From NCBI GenBank assembly GCA_016218105.1, contig JACRET010000068.1, positions 1-64,000 on the forward strand: a DNA stretch of 64,000 bases, in the 5' to 3' direction. The position numbers were made by a program, and so were the translations under genes. Every line of letters begins with the position of its first letter. Position 1 is the stretch's first letter. Below, piece after piece: positions 56,160-64,000 of the stretch. Under the pieces are notes generated by a model, which ran no database searches, had not been told where the DNA came from, and saw only the letters and a program-made list of their open reading frames with translations. Source of the DNA: Deltaproteobacteria bacterium. GTDB taxonomy: Bacteria > Desulfobacterota > GWC2-55-46.

Positions 56160-57131
56160 TCAGTATCGTCTGGGTTCGGAGAAAACCCCCATTGAACGGA
56201 ATTTTTTATACCTGGACTCGACCAGGCTTTCGCGGTCCATGGAATTGAGTTCATTAAGGGTTGACGTAAAGACTGTCTTAAGGTTTTTATATGCGGTCTG
56301 AGGCTCCCTGTGGGCGCCGCCGACAGGCTCCTTCACCACTTTGTCAATTATGCCGAGCTTTAACAGTTCCGCGGCCTCGATCTTTAACGCCTTTGCCGCA
56401 AGGTCGGACTTGGTGCCGTCTTTCCAGAGTATCGCCGCGCATCCTTCAGGGGAAATTACGGAATAGGTCGAAAACTCAAGCATCAGAACCCTGTCCGCCA
56501 CGCCTACGGCGAGCGCGCCTCCGCTGCCGCCCTCTCCAATAACCGTAGCAATGACAGGCACCTTAAGCCTGGACATGACCATCAGGTTTGTGGCTATGGC
56601 CTCGGATTGCCCCCTCTCCTCGGCCCCTATGCCGGGGTAAGCCCCGGGCGTATCTATGAATGTAAACACGGGCCTTCCAAACCTCTCGGCAAGCTCAAAG
56701 AGGCGTTTGGCTTTTCTGTACCCTTCAGGGTTGGGCATGCCGAAGTTCCTGTGTACTTTGTCTTTAGTATTCCTGCCCTTCTGATGTCCGAGCACGACTA
56801 CCGGCTGACCGTCCAGCCTCGCGAGCCCTCCGATTATCGCCGGGTCGTCTTTAAAACACCTGTCGCCGTGAAGCTCTATAAAATCCTCGAACATATTTTG
56901 GATATAATCGAGGGTGTACGGCCTGTCAGGATGCCTCGCCACGAGGGTGACCTGTGACGGAGAGAGCTTTGAGTACAGTTCTTTCAGCTGGTTTTTGGCT
57001 TTTTTCTCGAGCTTTGCGATCTCATCGGCGTGGCGTGTCGCTCCCTCCGACTGAAAAGCCTTAAGCTCTTCGATCTTTTTCGCTATCTCCTCAACCGATT
57101 TCTCGAAATCGAGCCAATGCCTGTAGACCAT
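56160..57131 (-). CDS. accA: Acetyl-CoA carboxylase carboxyltransferase subunit alpha
   Basis: Carboxyltransferase alpha subunit of 323 aa, first committed step of fatty-acid synthesis. The N-terminal coiled-coil (about 1-60) and the crotonase-like core with FIELHGDRCFKDDPAIIGG, GHQKGRNTKDKVHRNFGMP, FIDTPGAYPGIGAEERGQSEAIA and GEGGSGGALAVGVADRV are all typical. GGAGA lies 9 nt before the ATG. It follows dnaE, a frequent neighbour in bacteria, but a dispersed repeat occupies the gap. Confidence 0.96.
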   Translation of the reverse strand: MVYRHWLDFEKSVEEIAKKIEELKAFQSEGATRHADEIAKLEKKAKNQLKELYSKLSPSQVTLVARHPDRPYTLDYIQNMFEDFIELHGDRCFKDDPAIIGGLARLDGQPVVVLGHQKGRNTKDKVHRNFGMPNPEGYRKAKRLFELAERFGRPVFTFIDTPGAYPGIGAEERGQSEAIATNLMVMSRLKVPVIATVIGEGGSGGALAVGVADRVLMLEFSTYSVISPEGCAAILWKDGTKSDLAAKALKIEAAELLKLGIIDKVVKEPVGGAHREPQTAYKNLKTVFTSTLNELNSMDRESLVESRYKKFRSMGVFSEPRRY

Positions 57132-57174
57132 CTATGGGTTCTCCTTGAAATTCCTGGAAGTAACTGGAAGTAAA

Positions 57175-57236
57175 TTGAAGCTCCTCGCGAAATTCGCGGG
57201 GAATCTTCGATATGTAAGGAAACAATTTCTATTCGC
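57175..57236 (-). repeat. Dispersed 62-bp palindromic repeat, copy 2
   Basis: Inverted copy of 23000-23061 (59 of 62 positions). The hairpin is kept despite changes: CCTCGCGAA/TTCGCGGGG with one wobble pair. It lies in the 114-bp gap between the dnaE stop and the accA start and almost touches the dnaE stop codon. Confidence 0.85.
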
Positions 57237-57245
57237 CGATGATCA

Positions 57246-60200
57246 TTATAATATTTTAATATCGGCTCCGTCTATAAGCTCTTTTATCTTTGTGATCTCG
57301 GCCTCGCCTAGAGGATTTATCTTTATATCCTCACTTACCGCGATAACGACCTCCCTGTCCTCAGGGAAAAAGAGGTGTAAAAAAACCGGGGACGAGCCTT
57401 TGTTATCCTCAAGTATCTTTTTAAGGAGGGTCAGCTTTTCGGCGTCTATATTCGCGGCCTTTGCATGAATGTGCGTGTTTTTGGTTTTTATCTTTTTTTC
57501 GAGCTTTGACGCGTCTTCTATGGGCGTTATATCGTTGGCGACTATCTTTACGTCCTCGCCCTCCTTGTCCAGTTTGCCCATGACAAGAAGCGGCCGCTCG
57601 GAGGCTATATCATCGCGGACTTTCTTGTAAAGATCTGAAAAAACGACGACCTCCACAGAACCTGTCAGGTCTTCAACCCTTATGAAGGCCATCCTGTCGC
57701 CCTTCTTGGTCGTTATCTCCTTCGACTCCGTGACTATGCCCCCGATAGTGACCTCGCTCTCGTCCGCCTTCTCGGAAAGCAGTTCAATCGGCCCTGTAGT
57801 ATACATCTCCAGTTCCTTCCTGCATCCGGCCAGAGGGTGGGACGAAAAGTAAAACCCTAAAGTCTCTTTCTCGAATGACAGGACTTCCTTGTCCGTCCAC
57901 TCGACATAGTTTGCCGGCATTGGCGGCGGCTTCATGGCGTGGTTCGCCGCGCCGCCCCCGCCGCTTAATACGTCGAAGATGGACTTCTGCCCGATATTCC
58001 TGTCCCTCTGCACTCCCTGCGCCATTTCCATCGCCGGGTCGAGAGAGCCGAAAAGCGCCGCCCTCTTCATACCCGCGAAATCGAACGCCCCGCACTTGAT
58101 GAGGCTCTCAATGACCTTTTTATTTACCTTCCTTGAATCCACCCTGCTTAGAAAATCGATGAGAGACGCGAACGACCCTTCATTTCTTACGGAAAGTATC
58201 TCGTCTATCGCCGCCTCGCCGACATTTTTTATCGCCGCTAACCCGAACCGTATCCGTTTGCCGGATACGGTAAACTCCATCGAGGAATGGTTGATATCCG
58301 GCGGGTCTACCGGGATGTTCATCTCCTTGCATTCGTTTATGTACTTTACGACCTGGTCGGTGTTGCCCATGTCTGAGCCCAAAAGCGCGGCTGTGAATTC
58401 CACCGTGTAGTGCGCCTTAAGGTATCCTGTCTGGTAAGCGATCAAGGCATAAGCGGCGCTGTGGCTCTTGTTGAAACCATAGCCCGCGAACTTTGCCATA
58501 AGGTCGAATATCCTCTCCGACTTCTTGGCCGGGATATTCTTTTTCCTGGCGCCGTCGAGGAACTTCGTCCTCTGTATGGTCATCTCCTCAGGCAGTTTTT
58601 TACCCATAGCCTTTCTAAGGACATCCGCGTCGCCCGGAGTATACCCGGCGAGCACCTTGGCTATCTCCATTACCTGCTCCTGGTAGACCATTACCCCGTA
58701 GGTATTCTCCAGGATCTCCTTAAGCTCAGGCACCTCGTAGACTATCGGAACTCTCTTGTGCTTCCGGTTTATGAAGTCATCGACCATGCCGCTCTGCAAC
58801 GGCCCCGGCCTGTAGAGCGCGACGGCGGCTATCAGGTCTTCAAAGGTCTCAGGCTTAAGCTTTCTTAATAACTCCTTAAGGCCGGAGCTTTCAAGCTGGA
58901 ATATCCCGTTCGTGTCGCCCGTGGCGATCAGCCTGTATGTCTCAGCGTCATCGAGGGACAGGTTATCGATATCGAGCATCTCATTCTTATTTGCCTTCAC
59001 TAACTTGACGGTCTTGTCTATTACCGTCAAGGTCTTGAGCCCCAGGAAGTCGAACTTGACCAGCCCTATCTTCTCCACATCCTTCATCGGGTACTGGGTG
59101 GTTATGACGTCTTCCTTCTGGCTCTTATAAAGAGGCAGGTACTCGACAAGGGGCTTGTTGGAGATGACTACGCCGGCGGCGTGAGTGGATGCGTGCCGCG
59201 GCAATCCCTCGAGGGCTATGGCGACGTCTATAAGCTCTTTTACCTTCGGGTCTTCCTCGGTCAGTTTCAAGAGCTTAGGCTCCTGCTCCAGAGCCTCTTT
59301 TATGGTGATATTGAGGGTATTGGGGACGAGCTTGGCGATCCTGTCAACGTCGCCGTAGGGCATGTCGAGCGCCCTGCCGACGTCCCTGATGCAGGCCTTG
59401 GCCTTCATCTGCCCGAATGTGATTATCTGCGTGACATTGTCGGCGCCGTACATCTTTGTGACGTATTTTATGACCTCGTCCCTCTTTTCGAAACAGAAGT
59501 CTATATCGATATCAGGGAGGCTTATCCTGTCCGGGTTAAGAAACCTCTCGAAGAGGAGGTTGTATTTGATAGGGTCGAGGTTTGTTATGCCGAGCGAGTA
59601 GGCTACAAGGCTCCCTGCCGCCGAGCCTCTGCCCGGGCCTACGGGTATGTCCCTGCTCCTGGCGTACTCTATAAAATCCGTGACGATGAGGAAGTATCCG
59701 GGAAATCCCATCCCCTTTATTACCTTGAGCTCTTTCTGCAGCCGCTCGTAATAGTGCCATTTGATTGAATCTATATCGATGGATTTGACTGCCATGGCGG
59801 CAAGCCTCTTCTCAAGGCCTTCCTTGGCCTTTCTTTCTATGATGCTCTCCAGGGTCTCGTCCTCCGGCACCTGGAACTCAGGGAGGTGGTTCTCACCGAG
59901 CTTCATCTCAAAGTTGCACCGCTCGGCTATCTCTATGGTATTGGATATAGCCTCCGGGAAGTCCTTGAAGGACTCGGTCATCTCCGCGGGGGATTTGACA
60001 TAAAGCTCGTCGGTTGAGAAGCGCATCCTGTTCGGTGAGTTGACGGTCGCGCCGGTCTGGATGCAGAGGAGGATATCGTGAACCCTTGCGTCCTCTTTTT
60101 TAAGATAATGGCAGTCGTTTGTCGCCACAAGCGGGATATCGAGCTTTTTACCGATCTCAACGATCCCGTTATTGACCTTTGTCTGCTCCTCGATGCCGTT

Positions 60201-60740
60201 ATGCTGGAGTTCCAGATAAAAACGCTTATTTGAGAATATCTCCTTGTATTCGGAGGCTATTTTCACGGCATTTTCCATCTGGCCCCGGCTTATATTGTAA
60301 GATATCTCGCCGTGGAGACACGCGCTTAAGGCTATCAGCCCCTCGTTCAGTTCGCGGAGAAGCTCCTTATCGACCCTCGGCCTGTAATAAAACCCTTCCA
60401 GATACGCCTTCGTGAGGAGCTTACAGAGGTTCTGATATCCCTTTGCGTTCTTTACAAGGAGCACGAGATGGAAGGCGGCCTCTCCCCTCGACGGCTGGGT
60501 GCGGTCTGTGCGGGCCCCGGGGGCAACATAAACTTCGCAGCCGATTATGGGCTTTATCCCCGCCTTCATCGCCTTCTGGTAGAACTCGACGGCGCCGAAG
60601 AGGTTCCCGTGGTCCGTCATGGCTACAGCCGGCATTTTATATTCCCTGGCAAGGGAGATAAGGGCTTCAGGCCTTATCGCGCCGTCAAGGAGGCTGTATT
60701 GTGTGTGTAGATGGAGGTGGACAAAATTAGAGTGGTGCAT
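57246..60740 (-). CDS. dnaE: DNA polymerase III subunit alpha
   Basis: Replicative polymerase of 1164 aa, DnaE1 type. An N-terminal PHP domain (HLHLHTQYSLLDGAI, MTDHGNLFGAVEF; about 1-275) is followed by the pol C palm with catalytic Asp residues in SLPDIDIDFCFEKRDEV (near 400), the fingers (YGFNKSHSAAYALIAYQ near 765), a helix-hairpin-helix region and a C-terminal OB domain (about 990-1075, VTIGGIVTESKEITTKKG). No Shine-Dalgarno is obvious. The 254-bp gap upstream (60741-60994) carries only the DtxR-gene terminator and no clear promoter. Confidence 0.97.
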   Translation of the reverse strand: MHHSNFVHLHLHTQYSLLDGAIRPEALISLAREYKMPAVAMTDHGNLFGAVEFYQKAMKAGIKPIIGCEVYVAPGARTDRTQPSRGEAAFHLVLLVKNAKGYQNLCKLLTKAYLEGFYYRPRVDKELLRELNEGLIALSACLHGEISYNISRGQMENAVKIASEYKEIFSNKRFYLELQHNGIEEQTKVNNGIVEIGKKLDIPLVATNDCHYLKKEDARVHDILLCIQTGATVNSPNRMRFSTDELYVKSPAEMTESFKDFPEAISNTIEIAERCNFEMKLGENHLPEFQVPEDETLESIIERKAKEGLEKRLAAMAVKSIDIDSIKWHYYERLQKELKVIKGMGFPGYFLIVTDFIEYARSRDIPVGPGRGSAAGSLVAYSLGITNLDPIKYNLLFERFLNPDRISLPDIDIDFCFEKRDEVIKYVTKMYGADNVTQIITFGQMKAKACIRDVGRALDMPYGDVDRIAKLVPNTLNITIKEALEQEPKLLKLTEEDPKVKELIDVAIALEGLPRHASTHAAGVVISNKPLVEYLPLYKSQKEDVITTQYPMKDVEKIGLVKFDFLGLKTLTVIDKTVKLVKANKNEMLDIDNLSLDDAETYRLIATGDTNGIFQLESSGLKELLRKLKPETFEDLIAAVALYRPGPLQSGMVDDFINRKHKRVPIVYEVPELKEILENTYGVMVYQEQVMEIAKVLAGYTPGDADVLRKAMGKKLPEEMTIQRTKFLDGARKKNIPAKKSERIFDLMAKFAGYGFNKSHSAAYALIAYQTGYLKAHYTVEFTAALLGSDMGNTDQVVKYINECKEMNIPVDPPDINHSSMEFTVSGKRIRFGLAAIKNVGEAAIDEILSVRNEGSFASLIDFLSRVDSRKVNKKVIESLIKCGAFDFAGMKRAALFGSLDPAMEMAQGVQRDRNIGQKSIFDVLSGGGGAANHAMKPPPMPANYVEWTDKEVLSFEKETLGFYFSSHPLAGCRKELEMYTTGPIELLSEKADESEVTIGGIVTESKEITTKKGDRMAFIRVEDLTGSVEVVVFSDLYKKVRDDIASERPLLVMGKLDKEGEDVKIVANDITPIEDASKLEKKIKTKNTHIHAKAANIDAEKLTLLKKILEDNKGSSPVFLHLFFPEDREVVIAVSEDIKINPLGEAEITKIKELIDGADIKIL

Positions 60741-60937
60741 AAGTATCGGAAGGTTAACATATTTCAGGGGTTTTGTGTAGAGGAGAAATGGACTGGAAAA
60801 GAGACGATTTTGTCATTCGAGCTTAATGAAAACCAGCAACCTGCCTGATATGGATTGAACTTTAAAAACGCCAGCTTCCTGGTTTAAAAACGTTTTTTTC
60901 CAGAGTATCAAGTTATCAGGCAAAAATCCACGATGCC

Positions 60938-60964
60938 AAAAAAAAACGGGACATTTCTGTCCCG
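60938..60964 (-). terminator. Intrinsic terminator after the DtxR-FeoA gene
   Basis: Minus strand CGGGACA-GAAA-TGTCCCG followed by nine T. It lies about 30 bp past the stop at 60995 and closes the iron operon. Confidence 0.9.
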
Positions 60965-60994
60965 CCTGACGGTTTCAAGACTAAAACAGCAGTT

Positions 60995-61654
60995 CTAAAA
61001 CACCCTCTTAACGTATATCTCTTTTATGATCTCCGGGTCGAGCGCAAGGGTCGTTTCGCCTATCTGGATGACGAAGGCCGGGCGTTTCTGGTGTACCCGC
61101 ACGGATGAGCCAGGCACGATGCCCAATGTGCCGAGCTTATCAAGCCTCATATGGGAGTTCGACACTATGAATGTAATCCTCCCGGTCTCGCCTACATCCA
61201 GCGCGCTTAGCTGCTGGACTATCGGCTTAAGCTCGCCGCCTGTCTTCCTGCAGCAGTTCCCTTTTGGTATCGGGAGCCCGTGCGGACACGTGGGCGGGTG
61301 TCCGAGCAGTGTGCAGATGCTGTCGGTTACTTCGTGGGAGAGCGTATGCTCGAAACTGCAGGCGTTCTTCTCAATCGACTCGGGATCAAGTGACAGAACC
61401 TCCGTTAAGAGCCTCTCGGCGAGCCTGTGGCGCCTGATGGCGGCCTCGGCGAGCTGTTCGCCGTTCAGGGTCAGTACGACCGTATCGCCGTCCATCTTTA
61501 TAAGGGCGTCCCTCTGCATGCGCTCTAGGGTCTTCATGTCCGCCTCTTCGGCGACCTCTTCAATATTCAGAAGCTGCTGTATGGAGTTGCTCCCCTGCTC
61601 TCTCTGCGACCAGATGAACTCAAGGACTTCCTCTATGCCTTTATCCTGCGCCAT
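60995..61654 (-). CDS. DtxR-family iron-dependent repressor with C-terminal FeoA domain
   Basis: Metal-responsive transcription factor of 219 aa. The winged helix is N-terminal (about 5-70), followed by the dimerisation and metal-binding domain. CSFEH near residue 98 provides the Cys, Glu and His of the primary metal site; Cys there favours iron (DtxR/IdeR) over manganese (MntR). CPHGLPIPKGNCC is typical of the family. The last 75 residues (LSALDVGETGRITFI...EIYVKRVF) form a FeoA/SH3-like domain. A TTG is in frame at 61657, but the ATG at 61654 sits better after AAGGAGG. It probably represses feoB, which ends 9 bp upstream. No separate feoA gene is present. Confidence 0.88.
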   Translation of the reverse strand: MAQDKGIEEVLEFIWSQREQGSNSIQQLLNIEEVAEEADMKTLERMQRDALIKMDGDTVVLTLNGEQLAEAAIRRHRLAERLLTEVLSLDPESIEKNACSFEHTLSHEVTDSICTLLGHPPTCPHGLPIPKGNCCRKTGGELKPIVQQLSALDVGETGRITFIVSNSHMRLDKLGTLGIVPGSSVRVHQKRPAFVIQIGETTLALDPEIIKEIYVKRVF

Positions 61655-61663
61655 CAAACCTCC

Positions 61664-63640
61664 TTATAAAAAAGAGACGTTCAAAACCTTTAAAATGAAA
61701 TTAAGTATGCCGCCTACGAGTACCGCGAACGGGAAGATAAAGAGGGTCATCAGTAAAGCCGCCTGAAGCCCCCTCTCCTTTATCATCATGAGAAAATTGG
61801 CGATGCAGGGGACAAAAAGTGTCATGGTGACAAGGCTGACGACCGTCTGCACCGGGGTGAGCATCCCGTTTTTCTGGAGCGCAAAAAGCCCGGCGGCCCC
61901 GTAATCCCTTCTGAGGAAACCCACGATAAAGGCCTGCGTCGATTCCACGGGCAGGTTCAGAAAGTTCACGATAATAGGCGAGCCGGCCACCTCAAGATAT
62001 CTGAGGGCGTTTGTCTTATCAAGGGTAAACAGCACCAGAGTTCCGACTATAAAAAGCGGCACGGCCTCTTTCAGATACCATTCTACCCTTACGAGTGTCT
62101 TTAAAACAATGTTCGACAGCTGCGGCATCCTCATCGGAGGTATCTCCAGGATAAAATCCGACGCGTCGCCTGGAAGCAGCTTCGAGGCCAGCAGCCCCAC
62201 GATGAACATCACGATAATGACCACCCCGGCCCACCAGAGCGTCGCCGTCAAAGACACCGCCCCGAGCATGCCGAGTATGACGCCTAACTGCGCCGAGCAT
62301 GGCACTCCCAGAGCGAGGAGGAGCGTCACTATTATCCTCTCTTTTTTCGTCTCAAGTATGCGGGTTGTCATGGTCGCCATGGTATCGCACCCCAGCCCCA
62401 ATACCATCGGGAGCACGGCCTTTCCGTTGAGGCCCATCAATTTGAATATCCTGTCCACCATGACCGCGAGCCTCGGCAGATAACCCGAGTCCTCAAGGAA
62501 ACTGAAGAAGATAAAAAAGAAGCCGACTATCGGCAGGACTATCGCGATAGCGTAGGTAAACGCCATGGTGACTATGCCGTACTGCCCGACAATGAGGTCG
62601 TGGATAAGCCCGCTCGGCAGCACGTACTCAACCACCCTGGATGCCCAGGGGTTTACGATCTTTTCAAAAATAACGCTCTCAAAGAAATCAACGCTCACCC
62701 CCGCGCCAAGGACACCAACGAATTCATACATCAGAAAGAGCACCGCTATCAGTATCGGTATCCCCCAGACAGGGTGCATGGAAAGAGAGCCCAAAACGGC
62801 GGATGCTTTGCTTTTACCCAGAGGCTCCTGCGAAACCACCTCGCCCACCACGGCGTCAACTGTTTTAAGCCTCACCCTGTTTATTATGTAGCCTACGGGC
62901 TCTTTAAACCTCGACTGCACTCCGCTCCTGATATCCTCTATATCCCTGGTCTTGTCAGGGGCGTTTTTCACGAGCCATTCGTTTAAGGTCGGGTCGCCGG
63001 ACAAAAGCATTATCGCCATCGACCGCGCCGTGATGCGCGCCTTGGGAAGAAGGGCTTCTATCCTGCCGATCCCGTCTTCAATAAACTCGGGGTACTTGAT
63101 TATTGAGACGGGGATCTGGCGGTGGTCAAAGGCGTTGTGGAGCTTATCAAGATTCCACCTCTGGGTGGCTATCGTCGGGACTACATGAAGCCCCATCCAG
63201 GTGGAAAGCTTCTCGGTATTTATAGTGATGCCCCTCTCGCCCGCCTCGTCGTACATGTTAAGGGCGAGCGTAATGGGAAGGCCCATCTCCAGGAGCTGCA
63301 GGGTGATGAGCAGGCTCCTGCGGAGGTTCTTGGAGTCCATCACCTGAAGCACCGAGCCTATCTCTTCGTTTAAAAGGATGTCGCGCGTCACCCTCTCGTC
63401 CTCTGACATGGGGACAAGGCTGTTTACGCCGGGGCTGTCGATGACGCCAAGGCGCCTCGTGCCGATGCGGGCCATGCCCCTTGACACCTCAACCGTCGTG
63501 CCGGGATAATTGGAGACCGTAGCGTACCTGCCGGTAAGCGCGCCGAAGATGACGCTCTTGCCGACATTTGGATTGCCTACGAGGACAAGCCATTTTTCGC
63601 CAGGCGGTAATGCGTGCCTCTTTCCGGAGTGGTGGCTCAT
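61664..63640 (-). CDS. feoB: Ferrous iron transporter FeoB
   Basis: Inner-membrane Fe(II) transporter of 658 aa. The N-terminal G-domain has G1 GNPNVGKS (22-29), G2-like YPGTTVEV, G3 as DSPG (usual DLPG) and G4 as NMYDE (usual NxxD). About 275-658 is the membrane part with two Gate domains; the cysteine motif reads GLGCDTMATMTTRILE and VPCSAQLGV where many FeoB have GCNVPA and SCSARLPVY, pointing to a divergent subgroup. It is about 100 aa shorter than E. coli FeoB. It lies between fur and the DtxR-FeoA gene. Confidence 0.92.
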   Translation of the reverse strand: MSHHSGKRHALPPGEKWLVLVGNPNVGKSVIFGALTGRYATVSNYPGTTVEVSRGMARIGTRRLGVIDSPGVNSLVPMSEDERVTRDILLNEEIGSVLQVMDSKNLRRSLLITLQLLEMGLPITLALNMYDEAGERGITINTEKLSTWMGLHVVPTIATQRWNLDKLHNAFDHRQIPVSIIKYPEFIEDGIGRIEALLPKARITARSMAIMLLSGDPTLNEWLVKNAPDKTRDIEDIRSGVQSRFKEPVGYIINRVRLKTVDAVVGEVVSQEPLGKSKASAVLGSLSMHPVWGIPILIAVLFLMYEFVGVLGAGVSVDFFESVIFEKIVNPWASRVVEYVLPSGLIHDLIVGQYGIVTMAFTYAIAIVLPIVGFFFIFFSFLEDSGYLPRLAVMVDRIFKLMGLNGKAVLPMVLGLGCDTMATMTTRILETKKERIIVTLLLALGVPCSAQLGVILGMLGAVSLTATLWWAGVVIIVMFIVGLLASKLLPGDASDFILEIPPMRMPQLSNIVLKTLVRVEWYLKEAVPLFIVGTLVLFTLDKTNALRYLEVAGSPIIVNFLNLPVESTQAFIVGFLRRDYGAAGLFALQKNGMLTPVQTVVSLVTMTLFVPCIANFLMMIKERGLQAALLMTLFIFPFAVLVGGILNFILKVLNVSFL

Positions 63641-63687
63641 GCTGACATGATATTAATATTCATTTTCAATTTCAAGGTAATTTTTTT

Positions 63688-64000
63688 TCAGACGCAGTCC
63701 GAGCAGTAGCCGTAAAGTTCGAGCTTGTGATTTACGACGGTAAAACCGAGCTTCTTGGCCGTCTCCGCCTGCAGCTGTTCTATCTTCTGGTTCTGGAATT
63801 CAGCTATCTTCGAGCACTTGATGCAGATTATGTGGTCATGGTGGCCGTCGTCAGGAAGGTTTTCATACCTTGTCTGGCCGTCGCCGAATTGACGCGCGAT
63901 CGCCAGCCCGCATTCGGTCAAAAGCTTCATCGTCCTATATACGGTGGCGTAGCCGATATTAGGGGTCTTTCTCTTTACTTTTTTAAGGAGTTCCTCTAGG
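63688..64000 (-). CDS. Fur-family ferric uptake regulator, cut by window edge
   Basis: C-terminal 103 residues of a Fur family repressor; the frame stays open to the window end, where the DNA-binding helix reads TPNIGYATVYRTMKLLTE. Downstream come the metal-binding HHDHIICIKC and two CxxC pairs (CIKC and CSDC at the C-terminus) that form the structural zinc site. An ATG at 63930 gives an apparent 80-aa frame, but it is internal. With FeoB and the DtxR-like gene this is likely an iron regulator; PerR or Zur cannot be excluded. Confidence 0.88.
   Translation of the reverse strand, partial: LEELLKKVKRKTPNIGYATVYRTMKLLTECGLAIARQFGDGQTRYENLPDDGHHDHIICIKCSKIAEFQNQKIEQLQAETAKKLGFTVVNHKLELYGYCSDCV

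Noticed and set aside
56101..56160. Palindrome TACTGGCCAGTA and a 5-bp hairpin after accA
   Set aside because: Stems are short and lack a T run, so a terminator call is not supported.

Overview
The window looks like a chromosomal segment of a Gram-negative, probably autotrophic bacterium of the deltaproteobacterial (Desulfobacterota) or Nitrospirota kind. This rests on gene content only: an outer-membrane secretin, a lipoprotein, a DUF4388 (PATAN) regulator, FeoB, ATP-citrate lyase and a monomeric NADP isocitrate dehydrogenase. No rRNA, tRNA, CRISPR array, IS element or phage was seen. Every gene I accept (46 CDS, the last cut by the window edge) lies on the minus strand, so the DNA is best read from 64000 down to 1.

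Read in that direction: (1) 64.0-61.0 kb, iron homeostasis: fur (partial), feoB and a DtxR-type repressor carrying a FeoA domain, closed by a terminator. (2) 60.7-56.2 kb, dnaE and accA, separated by a dispersed palindromic repeat. (3) 56.1-45.3 kb, aromatic amino-acid synthesis (pheA, hisC, aroF, tyrA, aroA) running into cmk, ispH, rpsA, sppA, an IHF/HU gene and a HIT hydrolase. (4) 45.3-38.6 kb, a carbon-fixation operon. A good sigma70-type promoter leads into a ZTP (pfl) riboswitch with an intrinsic terminator, followed by icd (monomeric), aclB and an unusually long aclA (903 aa), closed by a strong terminator. (5) 38.4-16.3 kb, a nearly complete MSHA-type type IV pilus locus: mshE, mshG, a pseudopilin, the major pilin with its own promoter, three large membrane proteins (two GT-C-like transferases and a spermidine-synthase-like protein), four minor pilins, a large MshQ-like surface protein, a composite repeat, then mshM, mshN, mshI, pilN, mshJ, mshK, mshL and a SPOR protein. 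(6) 16.2-7.7 kb, an operon of miaB, a DUF151 nuclease, a degenerate GGDEF protein, a degenerate REC-PATAN protein, a PHP phosphoesterase, a beta-propeller lipoprotein and a GH57 glycosidase. (7) 7.6-0.2 kb, mutS, amiC, glnD and xerD, then a promoter with three tandem 10-bp repeats that reads out of the window.

The most interesting unit is the riboswitch and the reductive TCA genes behind it. ZTP riboswitches normally govern purine and one-carbon genes. Here the aptamer, including a covarying pseudoknot, sits in front of the enzymes that carboxylate 2-oxoglutarate and cleave citrate, suggesting that folate or purine status is coupled to carbon fixation. Second is the MSHA locus, with rearranged gene order and a membrane glycosyltransferase-like island inserted next to the pilin. 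Smaller oddities are a MiaB lacking one conserved cluster cysteine, catalytically dead-looking signalling domains, and nested or dispersed palindromic repeats.
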